Source: Phycisphaerae bacterium
GTDB lineage: Bacteria > Planctomycetota > Phycisphaerae > SM23-33
NCBI GenBank assembly: GCA_030610965.1
Contig: JAUWQU010000136.1
Span: 1-8,234, forward strand
Direction: 5' to 3'
Length of the DNA stretch: 8,234 nt
Below are positions 1-5,012 of this stretch, in pieces. The notes beneath the pieces are model-generated. The model did no database searches, had not been told where the DNA came from, and saw only the letters and a list, made by a program, of their open reading frames with translations. Each line of letters begins with the position of its first letter. Position 1 is the stretch's first letter. The translations under genes and the position numbers were made by a program.

Positions 1-447
1 CACGAGGTCCACGTCGGCTACGAGTTCGCCTCCGGCGACAACTCCAGCAACGACGGGCGCACCGAGCAGTTCGACCCGCTCTGGGGCCGCTGGGCAAGGT
101 GGAGCGAGCTGCTGGCGTATACCGTCGCCCTGGAGAACCGCCCCGGCGAGGCCACGAACCTCCACAGGATCAACGTAGGAATGTCCTGCGTGCCGTGCGA
201 CAAGATCACCCTCGGGACCGACTATCACCTGTTGTTCTCCCAGCATAACTCCTACGGCGGCAGGGGAATATTCGGCGGAAACGGCAACTTCCGCGGGCAA
301 CTCGTCGCCGGGCGAATGATCTACCAGTTCAACAAGCACGTCAGCGGACACCTGCTGGCCGAAGTCTTCTTCCCGGGCGGCTTCTACAACGATACCCGCA
401 ACGAGGTGGCCGGGTTCTTCCGGTACGAGTTGAACTTCACCTGGTAA
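1..447 (+). CDS. Outer-membrane beta-barrel protein, alginate-export/porin-like, C-terminal part
   Basis: An open frame runs from base 1 to the TAA at 445-447, so the N-terminus lies outside the window and the 148 residues seen are the end of the protein. The sequence alternates polar and hydrophobic residues, is rich in Gly, Asn and aromatics, and contains VGYEFASGDN and FDPLWGRW, which resemble the ASGD and FD-x-L stretches of alginate-export-type barrels. The last residues, FRYELNFTW, end in Trp with hydrophobic residues at every second position, as in the C-terminal beta-signal read by the BAM machinery. I infer an outer-membrane channel or barrel for anionic oligosaccharides or similar solutes. 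The family is recognised by pattern only, and the substrate cannot be read. A strong hairpin follows 32 nt after the stop. Confidence 0.6.
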   Translation, partial: HEVHVGYEFASGDNSSNDGRTEQFDPLWGRWARWSELLAYTVALENRPGEATNLHRINVGMSCVPCDKITLGTDYHLLFSQHNSYGGRGIFGGNGNFRGQLVAGRMIYQFNKHVSGHLLAEVFFPGGFYNDTRNEVAGFFRYELNFTW

Positions 448-479
448 GCCAGACAACTCGACTGCCACGCACGACCCTC

Positions 480-515
480 GGGGCCGCGCCCGCCTTTGAC
501 GGCAGGTGCGGCCCC
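480..515 (+). terminator. Strong GC-rich hairpin after the barrel gene (possible terminator)
   Basis: Bases 480-487 (GGGGCCGC) pair perfectly with 508-515. The stem continues with 488-490 against 505-507 (one G-U pair), a C-A mismatch, and 492-494 against 501-503, around the loop TTTGAC. There is no T-run after the stem, so it is not a textbook intrinsic terminator, but it is a likely 3' end or processing site for the upstream mRNA. A GTG at 506 that could start the next gene in frame lies inside this stem, which argues against that start. Confidence 0.45.
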
Positions 516-580
516 GCTTCGTGCGCCGCGCCTCAGGCCAACGGTTGAATACCGCGGCGAACAAGATACCCTATACTCCC

Positions 581-1483
581 ATGAGCAAAGGGCAGACCGC
601 ATTTCGCGCGGGCGTCGCGTGCATCCTGGCCGGGGCGATTATCCTGGCCGGCGGGTGCCGGTCCGACACGCCCAGGAAACCTCCGGCAACGCCGGCAACA
701 ACGCCCGCCACCGCGCCGGTGTCCAGCCCTGCCCCGGCTACGGGCGCGGCGGCGACCATGCCGGCGAATCCCAGCCTCGGCGACACCATGACCAACTCCG
801 TCGGTATGACGTTCGTCTACGTCCCGTCGGGCGAATTCCGCATGGGAAGCGACGTTGCAGAACCGGGCCGGCATGACGATGAGGCCGCCCACGACGTGAA
901 GATCACCCGAGGGTTCTGGATCGCCGCTACCGAGGTCACCCAGGCACGGTGGAAGATGGTGTCAAGCTTCAACCGCGCCGAGCCGAAGGGCGAGAACCTG
1001 CCCGCCAGCCGACTGTCCTGGCCCCAGGCCGTCGAGTTCTGCCGCAAGCTCAGCCAGGCCGACCGACGAATCTACCGCCTGCCCACCGAAGCACAATGGG
1101 AATACGCCTGCCGCGCCGGCTCGGCCGGACCTTACTCCGGCGGAAAACTCGACGAAGTAGCCTGGCACATGGACAACAGCGGCGAGGCACCCCGTAGCGT
1201 CGCCGGCAAGAAGCCAAACGCGTGGGGCCTCTACGACATGCACGGCAACGCGGCCGAGTGGTGCAGGGACTTCTACCAGCGCGACCTCGGGTCAGGCCCG
1301 GCCGTCGACCCCTCCGGCCCAGCCGAGGGCAACGCGCGAGTCGTGCGAGGCGGATCGTGGGGCCACTTCGCCCGCGCCTGCCGCAGCGGCGCCAGGGCGA
1401 GCTTTAATCCGGCCTACCCGTTGGAACGGGTGGGCCTGCGAGTTATCATCGAAACCCACCCACAAGCATCTCCAAACCCCTGA
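581..1483 (+). CDS. SUMF1 (formylglycine-generating-enzyme-like) domain lipoprotein
   Basis: 300 residues from the ATG at 581. This start gives a clean lipoprotein signal (hydrophobic residues 10-25, then AGGC with Cys26 as probable lipidation site). An in-frame GTG at 506 would add 25 residues not resembling a signal and lies in a hairpin. A Pro/Ala/Thr-rich linker (about 27-65) tethers the domain to the membrane. The SUMF1/FGE-sulfatase fold follows: NSVGMTFVYVPSGEFRMGS, then EVTQARW, LPTEAQWEYACRAGS, GLYDMHGNAAEWC and VVRGGSW. In true FGE two cysteines five residues apart follow the GGS(Y/W) motif. Here the first position is His262 and only Cys267 remains, so sulfatase-activating activity is unlikely. 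It may be a surface or binding protein of this broad family. No clear ribosome-binding site is seen. The oxidoreductase gene starts 19 nt later, probably in the same operon. Confidence 0.85.
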   Translation: MSKGQTAFRAGVACILAGAIILAGGCRSDTPRKPPATPATTPATAPVSSPAPATGAAATMPANPSLGDTMTNSVGMTFVYVPSGEFRMGSDVAEPGRHDDEAAHDVKITRGFWIAATEVTQARWKMVSSFNRAEPKGENLPASRLSWPQAVEFCRKLSQADRRIYRLPTEAQWEYACRAGSAGPYSGGKLDEVAWHMDNSGEAPRSVAGKKPNAWGLYDMHGNAAEWCRDFYQRDLGSGPAVDPSGPAEGNARVVRGGSWGHFARACRSGARASFNPAYPLERVGLRVIIETHPQASPNP

Positions 1484-1488
1484 CATTC

Positions 1489-1494
1489 GGGAGA
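1489..1494 (+). promoter_or_regulatory. Ribosome-binding site of the oxidoreductase gene
   Basis: GGGAGA lies 8 nt before the ATG at 1503, inside the 19-nt gap after the SUMF1 gene. It supports the chosen start and translation from a shared transcript. Confidence 0.6.
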
Positions 1495-1502
1495 CGACAG
1501 AC

Positions 1503-2711
1503 ATGGCCGAAACATCGAAAACCACCAGATTGGGCCGTCGGGAGTTCCTCGCCGGCGCCGCGGCCGCAGCTACGTTCACGATCCTCGAACCGGACATGGT
1601 TCGCGGCACGCAGGCCAACTCGAAGATCGAGCTGGGCCTCGTCGGCTGCGGCGGGCGCGGCAAGTGGATCGCCGACTTGTTCGCCAAGCACGGCGGATAC
1701 CAGCTCGTAAGCTGCGGCGACTACTTCGACGACCGCGTCAAGATCGTCGGCGACAAGCACAACATCGACCCCGCACGTCGGCACACCGGCCTGTCGAATT
1801 ACAGGAAGGTCCTGGCCGACAAACTCGACGCCGTCGCCATCATCAGCCCGCCATACTTCCACCCCGCCCAGGCAGCCGCCTGCGTCGAGGCCGGCAAGCA
1901 CGTGTACGTCGCCAAACCCATCGCCGTCGACGTCCCCGGCTGCATTACCATCGAAGAGTCCGAAAAGAAGGCCTCCGAAAAGAAGCTCGTCTTCCTCGTC
2001 GACTTCCAGACCCGCGCCAACGCCTTCTACCAGGAAGCAGTTAAACGCGTGCATAACGGCGACATCGGCAGGCTCGTCACCGGCACGGCCGGGTACTTCT
2101 GCGGATTGATCTTCGGCACCGTGCTTCCCGACGACGTCGAGGGCCGGCTGAGAAAGTGGGGCATGGACAAGGTCCTCTCCGGCGACATCATCACCGAGCA
2201 AAACATCCACTCGCTGGACGTATGCTCGTGGATCGCCGACGCCCAGCCGCTGAGCGCCGTAGGCACCGGCGGGCGAAAGCTCCGCAAGGGCGACAACGTG
2301 GTCTTCGACCACTTCAACCTGGTCTTCGAGTACCCCGACGGCCTGGCCGTGTCGTTCGCATCCCGCCAGTTCGGACGAGGGCCCGGCGGCATCGACAACG
2401 TAATGTTCGGCACGCAGGGCGCCATCGAGACCCACTACGGCGGCGACGTGAAAATCCACGGCAAGGCCCCCTACCCCGGCGGAAAAACCGGCAGTATCTA
2501 CCGCGACGGCGCCGTAACCAACGTCGCGGCCTTCTGCGATTCCATCAAGGCCGGCAACGTAAACAATCCGACCGTCGCGCCATCGGTCCGCAGCAACCTG
2601 ACGACCATCCTCGGCCGGACCGCGGCGTACACCGGAAAGAAGGTGACATGGGGCGATATGATTAAGGCCAACGAGAAGCTCGACCCGCGCCTCTCCGGCG
2701 CGAAGGACTGA
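1503..2711 (+). CDS. Tat-exported Gfo/Idh/MocA family oxidoreductase
   Basis: 402 residues, a usual length for the exported members. Residues 9-28 carry a twin-arginine signal (RLGRREFLAG, then a hydrophobic stretch). The Rossmann domain starts at about residue 41 with GLVGCGGRG (G48, G50, G53), a nucleotide-binding GxGxxG. The signature that is usually EKP is A137-K138-P139 here (VYVAKPIAVD): the lysine is kept and the glutamate replaced. The C-terminal catalytic-side motif EQNIHSLDV carries His236 and Asp239. Known members oxidise or reduce sugars, inositols or their derivatives with NAD(P), often with the cofactor bound tightly when exported folded through Tat. The substrate is unknown. 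It follows the SUMF1 gene with a 19-nt gap and a good ribosome-binding site. A decayed gene follows 41 nt later, so the original operon was probably longer. Confidence 0.9.
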   Translation: MAETSKTTRLGRREFLAGAAAAATFTILEPDMVRGTQANSKIELGLVGCGGRGKWIADLFAKHGGYQLVSCGDYFDDRVKIVGDKHNIDPARRHTGLSNYRKVLADKLDAVAIISPPYFHPAQAAACVEAGKHVYVAKPIAVDVPGCITIEESEKKASEKKLVFLVDFQTRANAFYQEAVKRVHNGDIGRLVTGTAGYFCGLIFGTVLPDDVEGRLRKWGMDKVLSGDIITEQNIHSLDVCSWIADAQPLSAVGTGGRKLRKGDNVVFDHFNLVFEYPDGLAVSFASRQFGRGPGGIDNVMFGTQGAIETHYGGDVKIHGKAPYPGGKTGSIYRDGAVTNVAAFCDSIKAGNVNNPTVAPSVRSNLTTILGRTAAYTGKKVTWGDMIKANEKLDPRLSGAKD

Positions 2712-2752
2712 CCCCAACGGCCAGCAAGGATAGACCCAGCCTGGAGCCCGCC

Positions 2753-3230
2753 ATGAATAACTTGCCCCTCGCCGTTGTCGCGGCGGGCCTGGCGATTTGC
2801 TGCCTGGCCGCGTCGTCACTTTCCGCCGGGACAGAAGCACGCAAACCCGGCTCGTGCGCGCTCTCGATCGGCGGCAAGGCCGTCACGGCCGCCACGCACG
2901 CCATCGCAGCGCCGGATAAACCCACGCCGCAGGAAGCTTTCGCCGCCGCCGACCTGGCTGAGCATATCTGGCTCCTCACAGGCCAGCGGCTGGCGGTGGT
3001 CAGGGAGTCGAACCTGCCCGGCGCCAAGATCCCCCTTGTCGTCGGCCGGTGCGAGGCGCTGCTCAAGAAGCTCAAGGTCGACGCGAACCTCGGGGACCTC
3101 GGCGAGGAGGGCATCGTCATTCGCTCGGCCGGGGCGACTGACCATGCTCCGCGAGCATCGCCAATACGGCAACCTCGACACCTGGCTGGCCACGATGCGC
3201 CAAAAGCTGCCGCCCCCGGCCAGGAACTGA
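2753..3230 (+). pseudogene. Remnant of a GH67N/DUF4838-like secreted protein, internally deleted and frameshifted
   Basis: The ATG at 2753 has GGAG about 6 nt upstream and opens a secretion signal (MNNLPLAVVAAGLAICCLAA). Then comes a domain resembling the N-terminal domain of alpha-glucuronidase-like proteins or DUF4838 proteins: TPQEAFAAADLAEHIWLLTG, IPLVVGRCEALLKKL, LGDLGEEGIVIRSAG. In that family a catalytic or large C-terminal region of several hundred residues should follow. Instead coding character ends at about 3135-3144. The original frame drops to about 50% G/C at third positions, while the frame starting at the ATG at 3144 has about 89% (25 of 28 codons) and encodes a short tail, REHRQYGNLDTWLATMRQKL, ending at 3228-3230. 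This looks like the start and end of one gene joined by a large internal deletion with a frame change. The formal open frame of the first part runs on to 3238. A fusion of two unrelated fragments is also possible. Probably non-functional. Confidence 0.55.
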
Positions 3231-3273
3231 ATAACTGAGCGGAAGTGTGTACTTGACGCAAGCGACACGCCAG

Positions 3274-3308
3274 AAAAAAAGGCGGTGCCGCAGTCTCCCA
3301 CGGCACCG
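3274..3308 (-). terminator. Intrinsic terminator of the tRNA transcript
   Basis: On the minus strand an 8-bp perfect stem (CGGTGCCG at 3308-3301 with CGGCACCG at 3290-3283) encloses a 10-nt loop. It is followed by CC and seven T residues (3280-3274). The orientation fits only the minus-strand tRNA unit, because no T-run follows the stem on the plus strand. Confidence 0.85.
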
Positions 3309-3310
3309 GT

Positions 3311-3330
3311 TGCCCGTTAAAGGCCGGGCA
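3311..3330 (-). other. Trailer hairpin between tRNA and terminator
   Basis: TGCCCG (minus strand 3330-3325) can pair with CGGGCA (3316-3311) around an 8-nt loop. The same six bases 3330-3325 belong to the 18-nt segment complementary to the tRNA variable arm, so this hairpin and the trailer-tRNA pairing exclude each other. Confidence 0.5.
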
Positions 3331-3342
3331 TGCCTTCGTAGG
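3325..3342 (+). repeat. Inverted repeat, trailer copy of the tRNA variable-arm sequence
   Basis: The 18 bases CGGGCATGCCTTCGTAGG are identical to the sense sequence of the tRNA variable arm plus the end of its anticodon stem (minus strand 3449-3432), but lie on the opposite strand 61 bp beyond the tRNA 3' end. The minus-strand transcript therefore contains a perfect 18-nt antisense of its own tRNA. The match stops sharply at both ends. Confidence 0.9.
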
Positions 3343-3402
3343 TTTATTAATTCTATACGCTATCTCGGCAAAAGTGTTGTACCGAGTGAAGCAAAACAAA
3401 GC

Positions 3403-3489
3403 CGGAGAGGGCGGGATTCGAACCCGCGATGCCTACGAAGGCATGCCCGATTTTGAATCGGGTGCAATCGGCCACTCTGCCACCTCTCC
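3403..3489 (-). tRNA. Long-variable-arm tRNA: serine-type body with CAA (leucine, UUG) anticodon
   Basis: 87 nt with full cloverleaf. The acceptor GGAGAGG (3489-3483) pairs with CCTCTCC (3410-3404), with discriminator G at 3403. The D-arm is GCAGAGTGGCCGATTGC. The anticodon stem CCCGA/TCGGG encloses the loop TTCAAAA, anticodon CAA at 3455-3453. The variable arm 3445-3428 has a 6-bp stem and TCGT loop, and the T-arm is GCGGG-TTCGAAT-CCCGC. CCA is not encoded. By anticodon it is tRNA-Leu(CAA). By body it is tRNA-Ser: the GGAGAGG acceptor, serine-type D-arm, G15 with C48, and G73 are serine features, while bacterial leucine tRNAs normally have A73 and, in E. coli, A15:U48. SerRS reads the long arm and not the anticodon, so serine charging is plausible. 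Identity is unresolved. It is the only minus-strand gene here, with its own terminator. Confidence 0.9.
3432..3449 (-). repeat. Inverted repeat, tRNA copy (variable arm and anticodon stem)
   Basis: Sense-strand partner of the repeat at 3325-3342. It covers four bases of the 3' anticodon stem and most of the variable arm. Pairing with the trailer copy would disrupt both arms of the tRNA. Confidence 0.9.
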
Positions 3490-3495
3490 GTTTCT

Positions 3496-3529
3496 CCTTT
3501 CGGCCACACCGTTAGGTGAGGCCGCAAGG
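3496..3529 (-). other. Leader hairpin just upstream of the tRNA
   Basis: On the minus strand CCTTGCGGCCTCAC (3529-3516) pairs with the segment 3509-3496 in three blocks (4, 5 and 3 bp separated by single mismatches) around the loop CTAACG. It ends 6 nt before the mature tRNA 5' end and may affect 5' processing by RNase P or stabilise the precursor. Confidence 0.45.
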
Positions 3530-3584
3530 TCGGTTAAGTGCTTGTACGCAAAGTAATGGACGTTGCACACATGCTTCAAAGGTT

Positions 3585-3612
3585 ATTATGCGGAGAAACC
3601 CAATACAAGCAA
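3585..3612 (-). promoter_or_regulatory. Putative sigma70-type promoter of the tRNA
   Basis: Minus-strand TTGCTT (3612-3607), a 16-bp spacer and CATAAT (3590-3585) in an A/T-rich stretch. Transcription would start near 3578, giving a leader of about 90 nt containing the hairpin at 3496-3529. The fit is moderate. A TACAAT further upstream lacks a well-spaced -35 element. Confidence 0.35.
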
Positions 3613-3765
3613 TGGGATTGTAACGCGCCCCGCCAACAAAGGTAGATTTTTTGAGAATTATTAATGATTAGATAGGCCGTGACCCGAACCCGATTTCGGC
3701 GGGTTCAGTTCAGCATCTTCGAGGCTGGCAAACTGCGGGCCGAGCCCCTGGCGCCGCGTATTGGA

Positions 3766-3794
3766 TTGTCCGGCGCGGGCACTCGTGGTACATT
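3766..3794 (+). promoter_or_regulatory. Putative extended -10 promoter of the P-loop/DRTGG gene
   Basis: TTGTCC (3766-3771), exactly 17 bp, then TACATT (3789-3794) preceded by TGG, so the -10 carries the TGn extension. The start of transcription would be near 3801, about 80 nt before the ATG at 3881. Confidence 0.5.
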
Positions 3795-3813
3795 GCCTCT
3801 CCGGGAGCACCGG

Positions 3814-3847
3814 GCCCGGCGGCTCGGGGATTGTGCCCCCGCCGGGC
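3814..3847 (+). promoter_or_regulatory. 5' UTR hairpin upstream of the P-loop/DRTGG gene
   Basis: A perfect 9-bp stem (GCCCGGCGG 3814-3822 with CCGCCGGGC 3839-3847), with a possible inner GGG/CCC stem, lies within the predicted leader and ends 33 nt before the start codon, clear of the AAGGA ribosome-binding site at 3871-3875. It could be a structured or regulatory leader. No known riboswitch class is recognised and no T-run follows. Confidence 0.35.
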
Positions 3848-3880
3848 AATATCTCGGAAGCCAGAGACGCAAGGATTCGC

Positions 3881-4978
3881 ATGAGCCCGACCTCATCGGT
3901 CAAGAAGGTATTCGTAGCAGCGACGGGACAGGACCAGGGCAAGACGACGGTGTCGCTCGGCCTGATGGCGGCCTTCAAGAAGGCCTGCCCGCCCGTGGGC
4001 TTCATCAAGCCCGTGGGGCAGCGTTACGTGGAATGCGACGGCGTTCGGGTCGACGAGGACGTGGCGCTGATGCGGTCGATCTTCCCGTCGGACTGCGGCC
4101 TGGGCGACATGAGCCCGGTAACCGTCGGACGGTCGTTCACGCGGGACTATATCCGAGAGCCCAAGCCGGATGCGCTGAACAAGCGAATCCTCGACAGCTT
4201 CGAGCGCATGGCGGCGGGCAAGGGCTCGGTGGTCATCGAGGGCACGGGCCACGCCGGCGTGGGGTCGGTATTCGACACGTCCAACGCCGACGTCGCCCAC
4301 CTGCTGGGCACCGACGTGATCCTCGTCGCCGGCGGCGGGATCGGAAGGCCCATCGACGAGGTAATGCTCAACCAGTCACTCTTCGCCGACCGCGGCGTCA
4401 GGCTCATCGGCGTGATCCTCAACAAGGTCATCCCGACCAAGCTCGATGCGATTCGCCAGGCCGTGACAGCCGGGCTGCGACGCAAGGGAATCGACCTGCT
4501 CGGCTGCATCCCCTACGAGCCCGACCTGGCCAAGCCGTCCGTCCGGCAGGTGCTCGAGGAGATCGACGGCGAGATGATCAACGGCGAAGACTCGCTGGGC
4601 AACGTCATCGACACCGTCATCGTCGGCGCCATGGCGGCCCACCGCGCCCTGGAGTACGTCCGCCCCGGATGCCTGCTGATAACCCCCGGCGACCGCGACG
4701 ACCTGATCCTGGCCGCGCTGGGCACCTGCTCCTCGGGCGACAACGACATCGCCGGCGTGCTGCTTACCGGCGGCGTCAGGCCGCAGAAAAACACGCTCGC
4801 TATGATAAGCCGGCCCGGCATCCCCGTCATCCTTATCGGGAACGACAGCTACTCCGCCGCCTCGGCCGTACACTCGCTCAAGGTAAAGATCCGGCCCGCA
4901 GACGCCGCCAAGACGGCCCTGGCCTCAAGAATCGTCCGCCAGTACGTGGACCTCCCCCACATACTGGACCGCATCTGA
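3881..4978 (+). CDS. Stand-alone P-loop (BioD-like) plus DRTGG domain protein, Pta N-terminal-like
   Basis: 365 residues. The ATG at 3881 is chosen because AAGGA lies 5 nt upstream and the protein then begins directly before the first beta-strand; the frame stays open upstream to 3761, where the predicted promoter would lie within the coding region. Residues 9-24 (KVFVAATGQDQGKTTV) form the Walker A loop of the dethiobiotin-synthetase/cobyrinate-synthase-like fold. IEGTGHAGVGS is the matching second-strand motif and VILVAGGGIG the next. The DRTGG domain covers about 225-330, with VIVGAMAAHRALEYV and ITPGDRDDLILAAL (GDRDD at 270-274). This is the domain pair found at the N-terminus of long phosphate acetyltransferases such as E. 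coli Pta, but without the catalytic acetyltransferase domain. In Pta this part is regulatory. Free-standing versions have no settled function, so a nucleotide-sensing or ligase-like role is inference. The sulfatase follows after 34 nt. Confidence 0.8.
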   Translation: MSPTSSVKKVFVAATGQDQGKTTVSLGLMAAFKKACPPVGFIKPVGQRYVECDGVRVDEDVALMRSIFPSDCGLGDMSPVTVGRSFTRDYIREPKPDALNKRILDSFERMAAGKGSVVIEGTGHAGVGSVFDTSNADVAHLLGTDVILVAGGGIGRPIDEVMLNQSLFADRGVRLIGVILNKVIPTKLDAIRQAVTAGLRRKGIDLLGCIPYEPDLAKPSVRQVLEEIDGEMINGEDSLGNVIDTVIVGAMAAHRALEYVRPGCLLITPGDRDDLILAALGTCSSGDNDIAGVLLTGGVRPQKNTLAMISRPGIPVILIGNDSYSAASAVHSLKVKIRPADAAKTALASRIVRQYVDLPHILDRI

Positions 4979-5012
4979 GCCGAGCGGGCGGAACTTGAAC
5001 GAAGGAAGAACC

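Larger units (their letters stand above)
3490..3880. other. Non-coding divergent intergenic region
   Basis: 391 bp between the tRNA and the P-loop/DRTGG gene, which are transcribed away from each other. The centre (about 3541-3670) is clearly richer in A/T than the genes. It holds the tRNA leader and putative promoter on the minus side and the extended -10 promoter and structured leader of the plus-strand gene on the other. A 6-bp hairpin (GAACCC 3686-3691 with GGGTTC 3701-3706) has no clear role. An open frame reading through 3679-4998 is an Arg-rich shadow of the real gene. I see no coding gene here. Confidence 0.6.

Noticed and set aside
506..580. GTG start at 506 for the SUMF1 lipoprotein
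   Set aside because: It lies within the 480-515 hairpin stem and adds residues in front of an otherwise complete lipoprotein signal starting at 581.
572..580. TATACT just before the ATG at 581 as a promoter for a leaderless mRNA
   Set aside because: Only three bases separate it from the ATG, too close for a normal start site, and the upstream TTGAAT at 544-549 is 22 bp away.
1446..2840. Long minus-strand open frame of 464 codons opposite the oxidoreductase gene
   Set aside because: High-GC antisense shadow: the plus strand encodes a complete recognisable family protein here, and the antisense product has no recognisable domain.
3274..3402. T-box or other known riboswitch in the tRNA trailer
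   Set aside because: No T-box sequence or other known aptamer core is visible, and no gene follows downstream of the terminator on the minus strand.
3453..3459. Reading the anticodon as TCA, which would suggest a selenocysteine tRNA
   Set aside because: It requires shifting the loop by one base and breaking the symmetric 5-bp stem. Acceptor plus T-stem is 7+5 bp, not the longer 13-bp branch of tRNA-Sec.
3403..3489. tRNA 3' end as an integration (att) site
   Set aside because: The repeated segment is inverted and comes from the variable arm, not a direct copy of the 3' end, and no integrase or mobile gene is nearby.
3679..4998. Plus-strand Arg-rich frame of 439 codons overlapping the P-loop/DRTGG gene
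   Set aside because: Out-of-frame reading of a gene with clear motifs; the Arg/Pro/Gly-rich product is typical of a shifted high-GC frame.
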